This document shows, one piece after another, positions 20,686-32,119 of a DNA stretch of 64,000 nt. The stretch lies in contig CM060733.1 in NCBI GenBank assembly GCA_030704615.1, positions 42,782,001-42,846,000 of the forward strand. The letters run 5' to 3'. Position 1 is the first letter of the stretch. Every line of letters starts with the position of its first letter. The notes beneath the pieces were generated by a model. It was given only the letters and a program-made list of their open reading frames with translations, had not been told where the DNA came from and searched no databases. Both the position numbers and the translations under genes were made by a program. Source of the stretch: Takakia lepidozioides. Taxonomy: Eukaryota; Streptophyta; Takakiopsida; Takakiales; Takakiaceae.

Positions 20686-21725
20686 ATGGAAGACACATTT
20701 GCGGAAATGGTCGCCACGTTGTAGAGTCTTCAACTCCAGATGCAAGAACTTCGTACCTCTACCGCCCAATTTCAAGCTGATCAGTCTCAAGATCTTGGCA
20801 ACGTTCTCCACAATTTGCAACAACAAATTTCAGAGTTAAAAGAGTCGAACAATGGATCTTCAACCATACGAGTCTCTATTGCAACAACTCCTACTGCAAC
20901 AGTTCATCTTCAACAGATTGTGAGAGAACCAAAGATCAGCATGCCCGAGAAATTTGATGGGACGAGATCAAGATTTCGCGGTTTGTTCAACAAGTACGAC
21001 TGTTCCTACGACTACATCCACAACATTACCCCGATAAAAGTATTCAAGTGGGATTCGTTGGCACCCTTCTATCAGGCACTGCCCTATCTTGGTTTGCACC
21101 GCTATTAGAAAAAAATTCGTATTTACTATATAATTTTGAAGCATTCATGTCCGAGTTCACTGCAACGTTTGGGGAGAATGATAGAGAAAGAGTTGCAGAA
21201 ACAAAGATGCGAAATCTTCGACAAGGAGCACGTCCTACTTTCGTTTATGCTGCCGAATTTCGACAACTTGCGTGCGACCTCGACTGGAATGAGAAGAACC
21301 TCATTAGTCAGTTTCGATGTGGACTAAAAGATGATGTAAAAGATTTGTTGCTGACAATGCCAAACGTGAGGACACTGAGTGAATTCATCACCCAAGTCAT
21401 TGCATGCAATAATCGTTTGTTCGAAAAACGTCAAGAGAAGCGATCTGGATGGTCGACGACGCATCATGTCACTACTACTACGGTACCAAACACAACAATC
21501 CATCAGACATCTAGTAGTGGTCCTATGCAGATTGATGTTGTCCGATTCAAGCCACTGACGCCACAAGAAAAACAAAGACGGCGCTCGAATGGATTATGCC
21601 TCTATTGCGAAGAAGAAGATCACATAGCATTAAACTGCTCTAACAAGAGAAGATTCAAAGCTCGGGGCACAACTCAAGTATTCGATACAAGGAGGTCGGA
21701 AAACGAAGATGTCCAGTCACAATAT
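20686..21725 (+). pseudogene. Chromovirus gag with zinc knuckle
   Basis: ATG at 20686 is followed by a TAG after 12 codons; the frame resumes at 20740. EPKISMPEKFDG marks the start of the gag capsid region. A frameshift near 21050 moves to the frame that gives LSWFAPLLEKNS, NLRQGARPTFVYAAEF and CLYCEEEDHIALNC. The last is a C-x2-C-x4-H-x4-C knuckle with Glu where Gly is usual. The protein would coat the retrotransposon RNA. Confidence 0.8.
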
Positions 21726-21730
21726 GGACC

Positions 21731-23689
21731 ATGTGGCTGGACACCACAAATTCCTTACCAAAAAAATGTCTCTTTCTACCTCCAGACCCTGCACCTTGCT
21801 TCACAATTCCGGTACAAATCAGAGTGCAAAATCGAGATATCTCTATAGAAGCACTTTTAGACTCAGGAGCTTCAGCTTGTTTTATGGATAAAAACTTTGT
21901 GAAGCAACACAATTTAACGCTCGTAAAGAAGAAACTATCGGCCCCCGTTGAAGTCATCGATGGACGACCGTTAGCATTAGAAAATGTGGACCATGAAACT
22001 CAACCACTTGAAGTGAAGCTTAAAGATCAAGCATCACATATTGTTTTCAATGTCATCCAGTCTCCAACGAATCTTGTGATCCTTGGACTTCCCTGGTTCG
22101 TACTTCACAATCCCGACATCGACTGGCGATCGCGAAAAAATTCTACAAGACAAAAATATAGAAATATCAAAGGTATTCAACCCTTGTTCCTTGGAGCTAG
22201 AGCTTTCATGAGAGCTACAAAAAAAGAGGCGACATTTGCACTTTATGCGACTCCGATCAAGACCACAACAGACAAAGGTACTTCAATATTACCCGTTTAA
22301 TATTAAGATTTCAAAGATGTCTTCGAGAAAAAAAATGCAGACATATTGCCAGAACATCGACCTTATGACTGTGCAATTGAGTTACAAGAAGGAGCCCAAC
22401 CACCATTCGGCCCAATCTATAACTTATCCCAGACGGAGTTGGCTGCATTACGTGAATACATTGATGAAAATTTGTCGAAGCACTTCATCCGACATTCAAA
22501 ATCACCCGCGGGGGCGCCTATATTGTTTGTGAAAAAGAATGACGGATTATTACGCATGTGTGTCGACTATCGCAGTCTCAACAAAGTCACAATAAAAAAT
22601 CGTTATCCGTTGCTGCTGATTTCTGGGCTTCTCGACCAGCTGGGACGAGTGAAGATTTTCATGAAAATTGACTTAAGATGAGCTTATAACCTTGTACGGA
22701 TAAAAGAAGGAGACGAATGGAAAACAGCTTTTCGAACAAGGTATGGACATTTTGAATACAATGTTATGTCTTTCGGTCTTATAAATGCTCCAGCAAAACA
22801 TATGATGAATGACATCTTTCGAGAATTTTTAGATGACTTTGTAGTCATCTATTTGGACGACATTTTGATATTCTCACAGAATGGAGAAGAACATGGCCGT
22901 CATGTACGTCTTGTCCTTGATAAATTAAGAGAAAGATGACTATATGCCAAGTTGGAAAAATGTCTTTTCCATCAATCTGAGGTCAAATTTCTGGGCTACA
23001 TTAATTCCAACAAAGACGTCTTTATGGATCAGAAGAAAATACAAACCATCATCGAGTGGATTAAACCAACTTCGGTCCGAGATGTACAATGTTTTCTGGG
23101 CTTTGCAAATTTCTATAGAATCTTCATCAAAGACTACTTCAAAATTGATGCACCATTGACACGACTTACAGGGAAGGACAAATTTGTATGGGACGAGAAG
23201 GCTGACCAGGCATTTGAAAGGCTGAAGCAGTCATTTACAATGGCTCCAATATTGGTACATGCAGACCCATCTAAACCATTCTTCTTGAAAGCAGATGCGT
23301 CGGACTTTGCACTTGACGTTATACTCTCTCAATACGGTACGGATGGCCGAATTCACCCTGTTGGTTTTTGTTCTCGCAAATTTTCCGCTGGAGAGATCAA
23401 TTATAAAATCCATGACAAAGAACTTCTAGTGATCATCGATGCTTTTGAGGAGTGGCGTCATCTACTGTAGGGAGCTAAATATCAGGTCACTGTCTACACT
23501 GATCACAAAAACCTCGAAGATTTTATGAGTGCTCGTGTTTTGAATCGACGTCAAGCGAGATGAAGTATGTCACTAGCAAGGTTTGATTTTGTTATTACCT
23601 ACCGTCCCGGACATCTTCAAGGAAAACCAGATGCTCTTTCTCGACGATCGTATCTTGCGCCAAAAGAAGGGGATGCAGCTTTTGACTAA
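21731..23689 (+). pseudogene. Chromovirus protease, reverse transcriptase and RNase H
   Basis: ALLDSGASACFMD is the aspartic protease active site, and LGLPWFVLHNPDIDW follows it. RT motifs are [27 protein letters not shown] and the catalytic YLDDILIFS. RNase H gives LKADASDFALDVILSQYG and YTDHKNLEDF, then [15 protein letters not shown]. Stops lie near 22679, 22937, 23468, 23560 and 23687, and a frame change lies near 22300. Several stops sit where an Arg, Trp or Gln codon is expected. Confidence 0.85.
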
Positions 23690-23699
23690 CAAAAATCCA

Positions 23700-24705
23700 T
23701 CATCTTGAAACCAGCAAATCTCCAATTGAATATGCTATCTATGTCCACCTATGACGATGTAGAGATCATAAAGGAGATTCAGGAAGCACTGAAGAGCGAC
23801 CATTTTGCTACGACACTACGAAGTCAACTAAATCGACCTCGAGACAACCCACATGTTACAAACAACTTCGAATTCAAAGATGGCTTACTTTATTTCAAGG
23901 GACTTCTCTATGTACCTCCAGGACCTACACGACTTCGAATTCTTCAAATATATCATGATCTTCCGGCTGCAGGACATTCGGCTTCAACAAAACAATGGAA
24001 TTGATATCCAGGGACTATTGGGGGCCACAGATGTGGAAACTCGTGAAAGAATTTATAAAATCTTGCGACACGTGTGCTAGAGCGAAGGGACCACGACATC
24101 GACCTTACGGCCTTCTTCAACCATTACCCATTCCCAAAGGTCCATGGTCATCCGCGTCTATGGACTTTATTACGGACCTTCCAATTTCCAAGACCACCGA
24201 TTCAATCCTTGTTATTGTAGATCATTTTACGAAGATGACACATTTCATTCCATGTAATAAGACGATTACCAGCGAGGAAACTGCAAGACTCTTCCTCAAT
24301 AATATCTAACGCATTCATGGACTCCCGAAGAACATCGTATCTGATCGAGGACCACAGTTCATATCAAATTTCTGGAGGGGATTATTTCACATATTGGATA
24401 CTAAGATCAACCTCTCTACAGCTAATCATCCACAAACGGATGGTCAAACCGAACATGTAAACCAGATTTTGAAGCAGTATCTTCGTTGTACGATAAATTA
24501 TCACCAAGATAATTGGACGGACCTTCTATCATTGGCTGAGTTTGCCTACAACAACACTAAACGTCTTGAGTATTTCGTACATTGGAAAGGCTACGACAAC
24601 AACGAACGAACGTGGGAACCTTCATCTAACCTCGCCAATGCATCTGACAAAGTCCAAGAGTTTCATCAACGATATCCAGCTAAGCCCCGAGCTTCACGTC
24701 AATAA
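23700..24705 (+). pseudogene. Chromovirus integrase joined to a chromodomain
   Basis: The zinc site (SCDTCARAKG), first Asp (MDFITDLP), second Asp (IVSDRGPQF) and third acidic position (HPQTDGQTEHVNQ) are all visible, spread over three frame segments. After LAEFAYNNT the sequence passes straight into RLEYFVHWKGYDNNERTWEP, the chromodomain, which normally lies more than 150 residues downstream. A deletion therefore removed the integrase C-terminal domain. The chromodomain of such elements is thought to steer integration to methylated-histone chromatin. Confidence 0.85.
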
Positions 24706-24850
24706 GACGTCACAACGATGATGTCAGCCAAGTTAGTTTCAAGGTGAAGACTCCACATTCAATGTATCTGATACACGCTAAGGAGGAGGAGCACCACACA
24801 TCAGTATATATAGCTACACTTCCAGCACTCTTGCATCTTGTATTGGCAAC

Positions 24851-25321
24851 ATGGAGTCACAGGAACCAGATACATTGGAGCTGTCGCTTACCCAACTACC
24901 AGATCAGCCGTTCCGACTCTCACGACCTTCAACATCACGCCGACGTTTTCGAGACGATATGTCACCAATGCGACGCGTACTTCCTCGTCTGGACCCCGTA
25001 TGACGGCAAGTGGAGCCTACTCAAAGTCTGATAATTCTGTTGGAGGTTGAGGCTTTAGACCCAGATGGCAACGAAATCATGTTTAAAGGTAGCTTCAAAA
25101 ATCAGAATGCTCAAATCACTGCGTGGTCCCAAGTTCAAGGTGTTGGATACTATTGATGGTTGCAGGGACCTATAAATCATTTGAGTCAAGAACGAAGAGC
25201 CGAATACTTCGCAAGTACCATTCGCCGGATTTTGGATTTTATCCAACTCTAAGCAAGTCCAAGATTTTACCGCTCCTCGAGGAACTCGGCGCTAGAGGAG
25301 GGGGTGATGTCACGGACATAA
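24851..25321 (+). pseudogene. Extra reading frame between chromodomain and 3' LTR
   Basis: One frame from ATG at 24851 to TAA at 25319-25321 spans 157 codons with only three internal stops. It starts MESQEPDTLELSLTQLPDQ, has an Arg/Ser-rich part and then LEVEALDPDGNEIMFKGSF. A TATATATAG sequence about 45 bases upstream could act as its own promoter. I recognise no domain. It might be an accessory gene of the element, an env-position ORF of unknown type, or remnants of polyprotein C-terminus. Confidence 0.4.
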
Positions 25322-26003
25322 CCCAGAAGAACTTACCAGGAGTAAATACCAGAAGTTACCAAGTTACTATGTTATCGTGTTACCGGAAGTTACCACGACT
25401 TACTGTGATTTATCATGATCTACCATGATTTACCATTACTTACTAAGTTATCGGAAGTTTACCAAATTACCAAGAGTAACTTGGGAAACTGCTCATGAAG
25501 CTTCATTTGGAGGAAACTTCTCCATCAAGATACCTCCTTTGTTTAAGGAAGTTTCTTTATCAAGAAACCTTTGTTTAATCTTGGAAACTTCTCCGGCAAG
25601 CAACCTGGAGAAGCTTCTTAGGGAAGCTTCTTAGTAGCCAGTATATATAGGTGGTGAGACTAGACACTCTTCAGTCTCGCCAACACAAGTTCAAGCTACT
25701 CTTGTTCCCAGTCCAGTACTCCAGTCCAGCTTCCAGTATCTAGTCCAGTTTCCAGTACCTGGTACTCAAATCAAGTTTCTAGCATTCCAGTATTCGAGTC
25801 GAGTTCCAGTATCTTGTACTCTTGTCCATTGTTATAAAAATCATCTTGATTCATGTTTACCCACCATGCATTCGGCCAGAATGGAACGGGTTCCATGTGC
25901 CCCAATCCTAGTGACTTCTTCACCTTTTCTGTCATGATATTCTTCTTGTCTAGTCTTGTACCTCTAGTCTGATCTCTTGTTGGTGATCTGTTATGTTCTC
26001 GTC
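25322..26003 (+). repeat. 3' LTR of the chromovirus
   Basis: It is collinear with the 5' LTR, with TATATATA at about 25642, the doubled AAGCTTCTTAG and the CCAGT-rich segment. It carries a roughly 55-60 base insertion after CATGCATTCGGCCA (near 25876) that is absent from the 5' copy. Confidence 0.85.
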
Positions 26004-26089
26004 GTCCTCTAAAACTGTCGAGTAACTTCAAATATAAATATTTCTTTTCTTCCAGGGTTCCTGAATCTCATTCATCCAGCCTGAATTCA

Positions 26090-26842
26090 TTGCACAGTAG
26101 TTCAGCTAGTGCAGGCCTATCACATAGTGGGTATCAAATTATCTCACCACCACAAGGAACCTCTTCAGATGGTGGAACATCTAGTGTCAGTCCCTGCACT
26201 CATGTTGTTGGTGAATCTAGCTCTGCACAGTTGATTTTGTCCACAAATGAAGCCTCTCCTAGCAACAAGAAGAGGAAGCAAGACCTAAACAGAAACTTTC
26301 AAGATGTTTGGGCTGCTAGATTTACATGGGCAGAAAGTGTTGTGGGGGAGGATGGCATGATTTATTCTGTAAAGTGCAAGGTCTGCTCCAGAATTGAGGG
26401 GAAAGACAAAATCCTTGTGCCTAAGTTAGATTCATTGACCAAGCATGCAGGTAAGAGGAAGGCAACAGTTGCCATGCCTGGAGTACCAGTGGGGAAGTCT
26501 TACTACAGCAAAGAGAGCCAACATTGCAAGAATGAAGCTTTGTATGTAGCTTCCTTGAGGGATTCGGTGATTCAGATGCAAATTGTTGGAGAGGTGGCCC
26601 AAGATAAGAGGAAGTTGGCCCAATTTATTGTTGTTTTTCAAATCCTTAACCAAGGTAAGCCCATGACTGACTATGAGGGGTTGAAAGATCTTTTCAAGCG
26701 GCTGAAACTAAAGAATACTCCAAACAAGCATTGGTCTGATAACATCGGCTGGGAGATGGCGGAATGCATGGATTCAGAAGTCTTGCAAGCCACTAGGGAG
26801 GGTGTGAAGGCATCTAGGTACATTTTCAGTATCATGCGATGA
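26090..26842 (+). pseudogene. hAT transposase N-terminal part with BED-like zinc finger
   Basis: The open frame gives a Ser-rich leader, then VWAARFTWAESVV and CKVCSRIEGKDKILVPKLDS followed by a TKH triplet. This is the zinc-finger region typical of plant hAT-related proteins of the ZNF862/TTF type. It continues to NKHWSDNIGWEMAECMDSEV. A one-base insertion near 26828 turns the expected catalytic ISVSCDEVT into a stop. Beyond 26886 the sequence switches to the reverse complement of a transposase C-terminus. Confidence 0.8.
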
Positions 26843-28340
26843 GGTAACCTCAATTGTTAACCAAAATTGGGCATCTGTTCATGTTTTGCGCTCATCTTCC
26901 ACACTGCCTATAACCTGTGCTATAGCTATTTCAGCAATCTTCATGTACTCAGGGATCTTGGCTATCAACACTTGGGAACTTCCCAAATTTTGCCACAATT
27001 TGGTGAGAGAGTTCAGCTCAATGGGCTTCTCCAAAGCCATAGCGCAATTTTTCTTCATTGTCATCTTAAACAAAGAAGCTTGCAAGTCCAAATCCTGTGC
27101 ATTCAAAAGAGCTGGAACGGTCATATATTACCAACCCGCTTAGGAGAGCAATATGTCGCCTTGATGACATTGAGATGGTGAAGAAACCCCATGTCAGCAT
27201 CATGGCGTGTCCAGAATTGGGGGTATACAATACCCATAGCCTCCATGAGATTTTGGGTTGGAAAACGTCCTTCCAACTCCCTTACAAGTTGTGCTGCTGC
27301 ATCCTTACACTGAGTCTGAACATCAGCCAACACCCTCCTCCAAACCTCCATAGTGACCCAAACCACTTCCCCAGTCTGAATATTCCTGTGCTTGGCCCAA
27401 ACATGTTTTCCTTGACACTCAATTGCTAAATGGTCTGTTGAAGTAGAAGGATCTGAAACCCACAATAATATTAAGGTGGAATGATTGACCTCAGCTAGAC
27501 TTCAAAATTCAGCAAACTCGGGGCCTGTAAATGCCGTCGTGGCATCTGTATACATAGCATAGAGGTCAGATTGGCAGATTTTCACTATTGTGATGAAATC
27601 AACCATAAAAGTGTCACGAGCTTGTGCAAACTTCATCAAGGAGTTCACAGCTTTGAGTAAGGGCAATACACAGCACAAACCCAAGAGAAGCTCAATATCA
27701 ACAAGGAGGTCAAGGTTGGAAGCTGCTTTGGCCTCCCCCATGCTGTCCAACGCCATCTTAACCACAAGAGTCCTATACTCAGCCATAACTCTCACGGCTG
27801 GTTTGAGCATACTGATCCATCGGGTTTTAACGTTTCGAAGAATTTTTGTTACCCTTGGTCTCCATCAACTCGGCTAACTTTTGAAATTCAAGGTGACGTT
27901 TTGGACTATGTGCAAAATAAGAATGCAAGGATTGCAGGAAAGTTTCCAGCCGATTCACCAAGCTGAGGTCACTCAAAGTTTGGACTGCCAAATTGGTGCG
28001 GTGGGCCATACAATGGACCCCCACCGTGTGAGGAGCATCTTTCTGTTGCAATTGCACAGTGACACCTGTCCACATGCCCTGAAAGACACTCACACCATCT
28101 GCGCCAAATGAAACCAGACTTTGGGCCAATTTCTCCCTCGTCACACCTCCACCAATCAAGAGGGCTTCAACTATGACTGTCTTCAATGCATCTGCATTTG
28201 CACCATCTACAAGTCTCTCCAATGTGAGTAGCATGGGTATTCTTCGCCAATTTTGGACACAATAAACATGAACAAATGCCCAATTTTGGTTATCAATTGA
28301 GGTTACCTCATCGCATGATACTGAAATGTACCTAGATGCC
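26809..28340. repeat. Inverted 78-bp duplication flanking the hAT catalytic segment
   Basis: 26809-26886 (plus) and 28264-28340 (minus) are the same sequence, beginning GGCATCTAGGTACAT and ending TTCATGTTT, with about four differences including the one-base insertion. They encode the same catalytic-Asp stretch of the transposase. Confidence 0.85.
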
Positions 28341-28450
28341 TATTTAGCACCCTCACTTTTGTCAAGTCAAAGCTCAGGAATCGGTTGACAGAGCATTTGC
28401 CACTTGTAGTGCGCATGTTTGCATAGAAGTTCTTTACCATCGACACTTTC
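26879..28450 (-). pseudogene. hAT transposase catalytic and C-terminal part
   Basis: Minus-strand frames, read from 28450 down, give ASRYISVSCDEVTSID (first catalytic Asp region, in a frame interrupted by a TAG), SLVSFGADGVSVFQG, VGVHCMAHRTNLAVQ, HSPKRHLEFQKLAELMETKG, RVMAEYRTLVVKMALD, GIVYPQFW and finally VIGSVEDER. The last is the start of the hAT dimerisation region. Frame breaks occur near 27830, 27500 and 27120. The gene is cut just after SVEDER, where it meets the plus-strand N-terminal fragment. Confidence 0.8.
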
Positions 28451-28579
28451 CCTTTCGGAGAGTGTATTGTGCAGTGGAAAGATGCCAAGACTCGCTATGC
28501 TTTCAATGCATAGGGGCTGCCATAATGACAATCTGACAGAATGTTTATTTTTGCTCTCATTTTTCAATTATGTTCTCTT

Positions 28580-29593
28580 TTTCTTTGGGCATGGTCATTC
28601 TTGTTCTATTGCAGGTGACGATCAACATTACTGTTTGGAGTCTAGTAGGCATGAGCTAGTAGCCGAGTTTTTATGACAGAGTACTTCCTCTCCTCCCTTG
28701 TCTCTTGAGGTCTCCGCCTCTAGCTCATTGCTCACAGGACCGCTTGGCTTTCTCTTGGAGTCATAAGAACGCTCCCCTCCAAGGCTATATCCTCCCAAAA
28801 TCCTAGATTTTATCTACCACTGGCGCCTTAGATAATGGCTCCTAACCCTTAGAGGGGTATAAATTGAATCTAATAGCTAAAGGTAAGAATACCCCCCTTT
28901 AAGGAATGTGCATTTTGCCCGTTGGGTAAAACGCCCCCGCCATGTGGCGGGCCGTAGATCCGCGCGTAGCGGTCCAACAGCCGTGGACCTCTGCGGTTAA
29001 CACCAGCGTCCGCCGGTCCGTCTCAACTTTTGGCTATCCCGCGGGTAAAGACCCGCACCCTGCTTGCACGCTTCAGAGCCTCACGCCTGAGCCACGCGGC
29101 TGATGTACTTGATCTCAGTACGACTTAAGATCAGCGTTGGGGCCTCGCTCCCTGTATGTCGTGGCTGGGCCATGGCTGCCTCCACGTTTTTAGTAATCGA
29201 GTACCTACTCTCTAGACATAGCACCCGGACTCCTCCCGGGCTGCTCGCAACTTTGGGGCAGCTGCTGTCAAGCAAAATTAGCCCACCCCAACCCCACGAC
29301 AAAAAGAAAACAACCCACCCTCCCCTAGGCCTCCATGGCTTGCTAGTAGGGGGGGAAATTAGCACACAATGGCCTTAGTGTGGCCTTATATCATAGATCC
29401 AGCCTAATGGTATGCCTTTGCCAGAGTTGGCTATATTTCAAATTAGTATTCAAACATAAAAATTCCTTCTTCAAACAATTCAAATACAAACCTCTATTGG
29501 TGCCCTTTCCAATAGGCTATGGGGTTCTTCCCCTTGTCAATTCTAGACATGAAATAGTGGGATTCCACAATGCACTCTCCTCTTTTGAAAAGC
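28580..29593. other. Stretch with no recognised gene
   Basis: It contains a GC-rich block (28900-29360) with many short complementary segments, such as GCCATGTGGCGGGC, and a plus frame at 29380-29634 that I cannot assign. It borders the truncated end of the gag-containing element and may be non-coding transposon DNA. Confidence 0.4.
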
Positions 29594-30661
29594 CTAAATC
29601 AGATTTTCAACTTCAAGCTTTGCTTGGAAAATAAATGGATCACATACATAAATGGTGAAATGGTAAGATGAGATCAACCTTTCTATGCGAGAGTGCTTGG
29701 CATGAGCAATCTGATTGATTGCTTGATACAGCCTGACCCTACAATGAGGTGCCACAGCCAATAACTGCCTAATTGTAATCTCAACTTTGGATTGGCATAT
29801 TACTTCCGCCAAAGTCCCTTCATTATCCTCCACCTGTTAAGCCTCTTGCTTCACTTCATTTTCACCTCCTTCATCTTCTCTGTCAAAGTCAGAAGAATCT
29901 GCCATAGGGATATCAGTATTCTTCTGCATTTCCCTTATGGTATCAGCCACTTCCTTGTGCAGTTCCTTCTCATCTCTCCAAACCTCATCATCTTCAGGCA
30001 CATCACTGCCATCTTCATCAACATCTTCTTCCTCATCCAGTGGAGGTATTAATTTAGCTTTGCTTCTGGTAACTATCATTGTACTTATTTCTGGTACAAC
30101 ACATAGCCTAACCATGTAAGCTGCCACTACTGGGCCTTCATTCACAGGAGCTCTCATCTCATTTTGGTGTCTGATCCAAAATGGACAGGCTGCTTTGCAA
30201 TGTCCTGCCTGGTTACAATAGTAACACAGTTCTTCACCATTGGGTCCTCGCCCTTGGTCTATTATGGGATTATTTCTATAATCCTGATTCCCTGGTTGGT
30301 AATTCCCTCTTGGATTACCCTGGTAGTTGCCTCCGGGATTTCCTTGGTAATTCCCTCTTGGATTATCCCTTCCAGCCATACCATTGTTATATCCACCAGT
30401 CCTACCATAGTGGTCCTGATCATTGTTTCTTCTTGGCAAAGGTTGCACTTGATGCACCCTCACTAGCCTAGGTTCTCTTATAGTTGTCCTTTTGTTGTAA
30501 TAACAATTCTCAGTAGAATGGTTATCCATTTTACATATAGTACAATGTTTCTCCTTCATGTGACATTCAGCCGTGGTATGGCCTTCATTCTGGCATTTTG
30601 CATACCAAACACCCTTCCTCCAATGTGTTACAGCCTCTGTCGCATATTTTTTTAGGATTTC
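29594..30661 (-). pseudogene. Gypsy gag continuation with CCHC zinc knuckles
   Basis: It is in the same frame as gag and separated from it by one TAA (30662-30664). It gives CQNEGHTTAEC, CTICKMDNHSTENC and CYYCNQAGHCKAAC; the last two fit C-x2-C-x4-H-x4-C, and a Gly/Asn/Arg-rich linker lies between them. After an acidic region another in-frame TAA (29837-29839) precedes VEITIRQLLAVAPHCRVRLYQ, a segment usually found just before the protease. Similarity ends near 29594, so protease and everything downstream is missing here. Confidence 0.75.
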
Positions 30662-32119
30662 TTACAGTCTTTTCTCATAGTTGTCTCTCTTCAACTTTTC
30701 CTTCTTCTTACTCTTCCTCTTGAGCTCTTGCTCTTCTTTCTCATCCGACTCATCTTTAGAATCATCATCATCCATTTTATCTCTCCTGAGCATTGAACCC
30801 AATTGCTCAATTCTGTTGGCTGTTTCGAATGCCTCTTCCATTGTGTTATGGGGTAGCATATCCACTTTCTTTTGTAATTGAGGTCTTAGTCCACTTACAA
30901 AACAAATCTTCTGTAATCCTAGTGCCGGTACAGCAGCCAGCTTTTTCATCATCAATTCCATCTTCTCCATATATTCTTCAACAGTTTCATGTTTCTTTTG
31001 CCTTAACTGTTGTAAACTCCCATACACTTCATCCTCAGTTTTGCTTGTCCTCAACCTGTTTTGGAATGTTGTACTAAGGCCATTCCAGGATAGGAAATGA
31101 TAACTAGGAAACCTTGCATACCATTCACTTGCTTTCTTGATAAGTGAACAAGGAAACAGTCTCATCTTGGCATCCTCGCCATTCTCGTTGTTCACAATAC
31201 ACATGTGCTCAAATTGGCTGATGTGTACATCAGGATCCCCTTTCCCTGCATATATTGGGAAAGATGGTTTTGCTTGTGTTGGAGGTACTGCCATCTGTGG
31301 CCCTACACCCTGCCCACTGACAGGTGCTGGTCCTCCTGTTGGTGCTGGTCCCTGTAGACCTGCTGTTGTAGTGGTGGTACTCCCACCAGGTATTGGCTCC
31401 TGAGCACTCCCTGCTACTGGCCCCTCTTTACTTGGAGTATCCCCAGCTCCAGTTGCACTACTTCCCACACTCCCTGTCCCCCCAGAGCCAGATCCAGGCT
31501 GCCCGCCTGATCCCCCTGAGCCGACACCTTTGTTGGCCTGTGATCCAAGTGCTCCACTTGATCCAGGTTGGGATGTCCTGGTTGTAGTCTCAACCTCAAC
31601 TGTTGGGTCTACCTCTTCATACTCTTCATCTTCCAAATTCTTCTCTCTGTTTTCATCTCCCAAGTTCTTTTCTTGGATTTCTTCTTCCTCACTCATATAA
31701 CTCAATTGAAGTGGTGTTGGAGAGTCTGAACTCCCCGTTGGCTCTGCCACATTGTCCTCTCCTTCTTTTTCTTGTAATTCAGAAACTGGAGTTCCTGCTT
31801 TTGGTGTTCCATGCCAACTCTGATGAAAGATTTCTGTCAAATCTTTAATCCAGGGATGTATCTCCGATCTTTCCCCTCGTGGCTGATCTTCTTCCTGTAC
31901 CAAATCCCTTAATCTTTCTTGTAAAGTATAAGAATGAGTGGCATCCAACTCTGATTCCTCTGGTATGAGTGATGTACTCTCTGGTCTTAATGGTGTGAGA
32001 GGTCCAGATGATTCTCCTATGTCTATTCCTCTCTCCCAAAGATATGGATAATTAGCTTTCAAATAACTTTCTATTTTCGCTGAATATCTGTGGAGTCTAG
32101 CTTCTCTTTCATCACTCAT
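30662..32119 (-). CDS. Ty3/gypsy gag polyprotein, 485 aa
   Basis: The ATG at 32119 starts MSDEREARLHRYSAKIESYL. The first 290 residues are acidic, then Gly/Ser/Thr/Pro-rich. From about residue 290, FPIYAGKGDPDVHISQFEHM begins the capsid (retrotransposon gag) domain, with ASEWYARFPSY and VEEYMEKMELMMKKLAAV, and it ends with a Lys/Glu-rich coil. The frame is open over its full length. Its ATG overlaps the stop of an upstream leader ORF (ATGA). The product would form the retrotransposon particle. Downstream pol is truncated, so autonomous activity is not expected. Confidence 0.75.
   Translation of the reverse strand: MSDEREARLHRYSAKIESYLKANYPYLWERGIDIGESSGPLTPLRPESTSLIPEESELDATHSYTLQERLRDLVQEEDQPRGERSEIHPWIKDLTEIFHQSWHGTPKAGTPVSELQEKEGEDNVAEPTGSSDSPTPLQLSYMSEEEEIQEKNLGDENREKNLEDEEYEEVDPTVEVETTTRTSQPGSSGALGSQANKGVGSGGSGGQPGSGSGGTGSVGSSATGAGDTPSKEGPVAGSAQEPIPGGSTTTTTAGLQGPAPTGGPAPVSGQGVGPQMAVPPTQAKPSFPIYAGKGDPDVHISQFEHMCIVNNENGEDAKMRLFPCSLIKKASEWYARFPSYHFLSWNGLSTTFQNRLRTSKTEDEVYGSLQQLRQKKHETVEEYMEKMELMMKKLAAVPALGLQKICFVSGLRPQLQKKVDMLPHNTMEEAFETANRIEQLGSMLRRDKMDDDDSKDESDEKEEQELKRKSKKKEKLKRDNYEKRL

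Larger units (their letters stand above)
20018..26003 (+). mobile_element. Ty3/gypsy chromovirus with two LTRs, decayed
   Basis: Direct repeats 20018-20640 and 25322-26003 bound gag, protease, RT, RNase H, integrase and a chromodomain, in the order of a chromovirus. Coding is interrupted by stops and frameshifts in every domain. Part of integrase is deleted so that the core joins the chromodomain directly. An additional open region precedes the 3' LTR. A purine tract AGAGGAGGGGG (25294-25304) sits just before the 3' LTR and fits a polypurine tract. The primer-binding site was not identified. The LTRs differ by many substitutions and one roughly 55-60 base insertion, so the element is not recent. 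Confidence 0.9.

Noticed and set aside
28860-29360. GC-rich, hairpin-rich block considered as rRNA
   Set aside because: I could not match any universally conserved rRNA stretch; left as unassigned.
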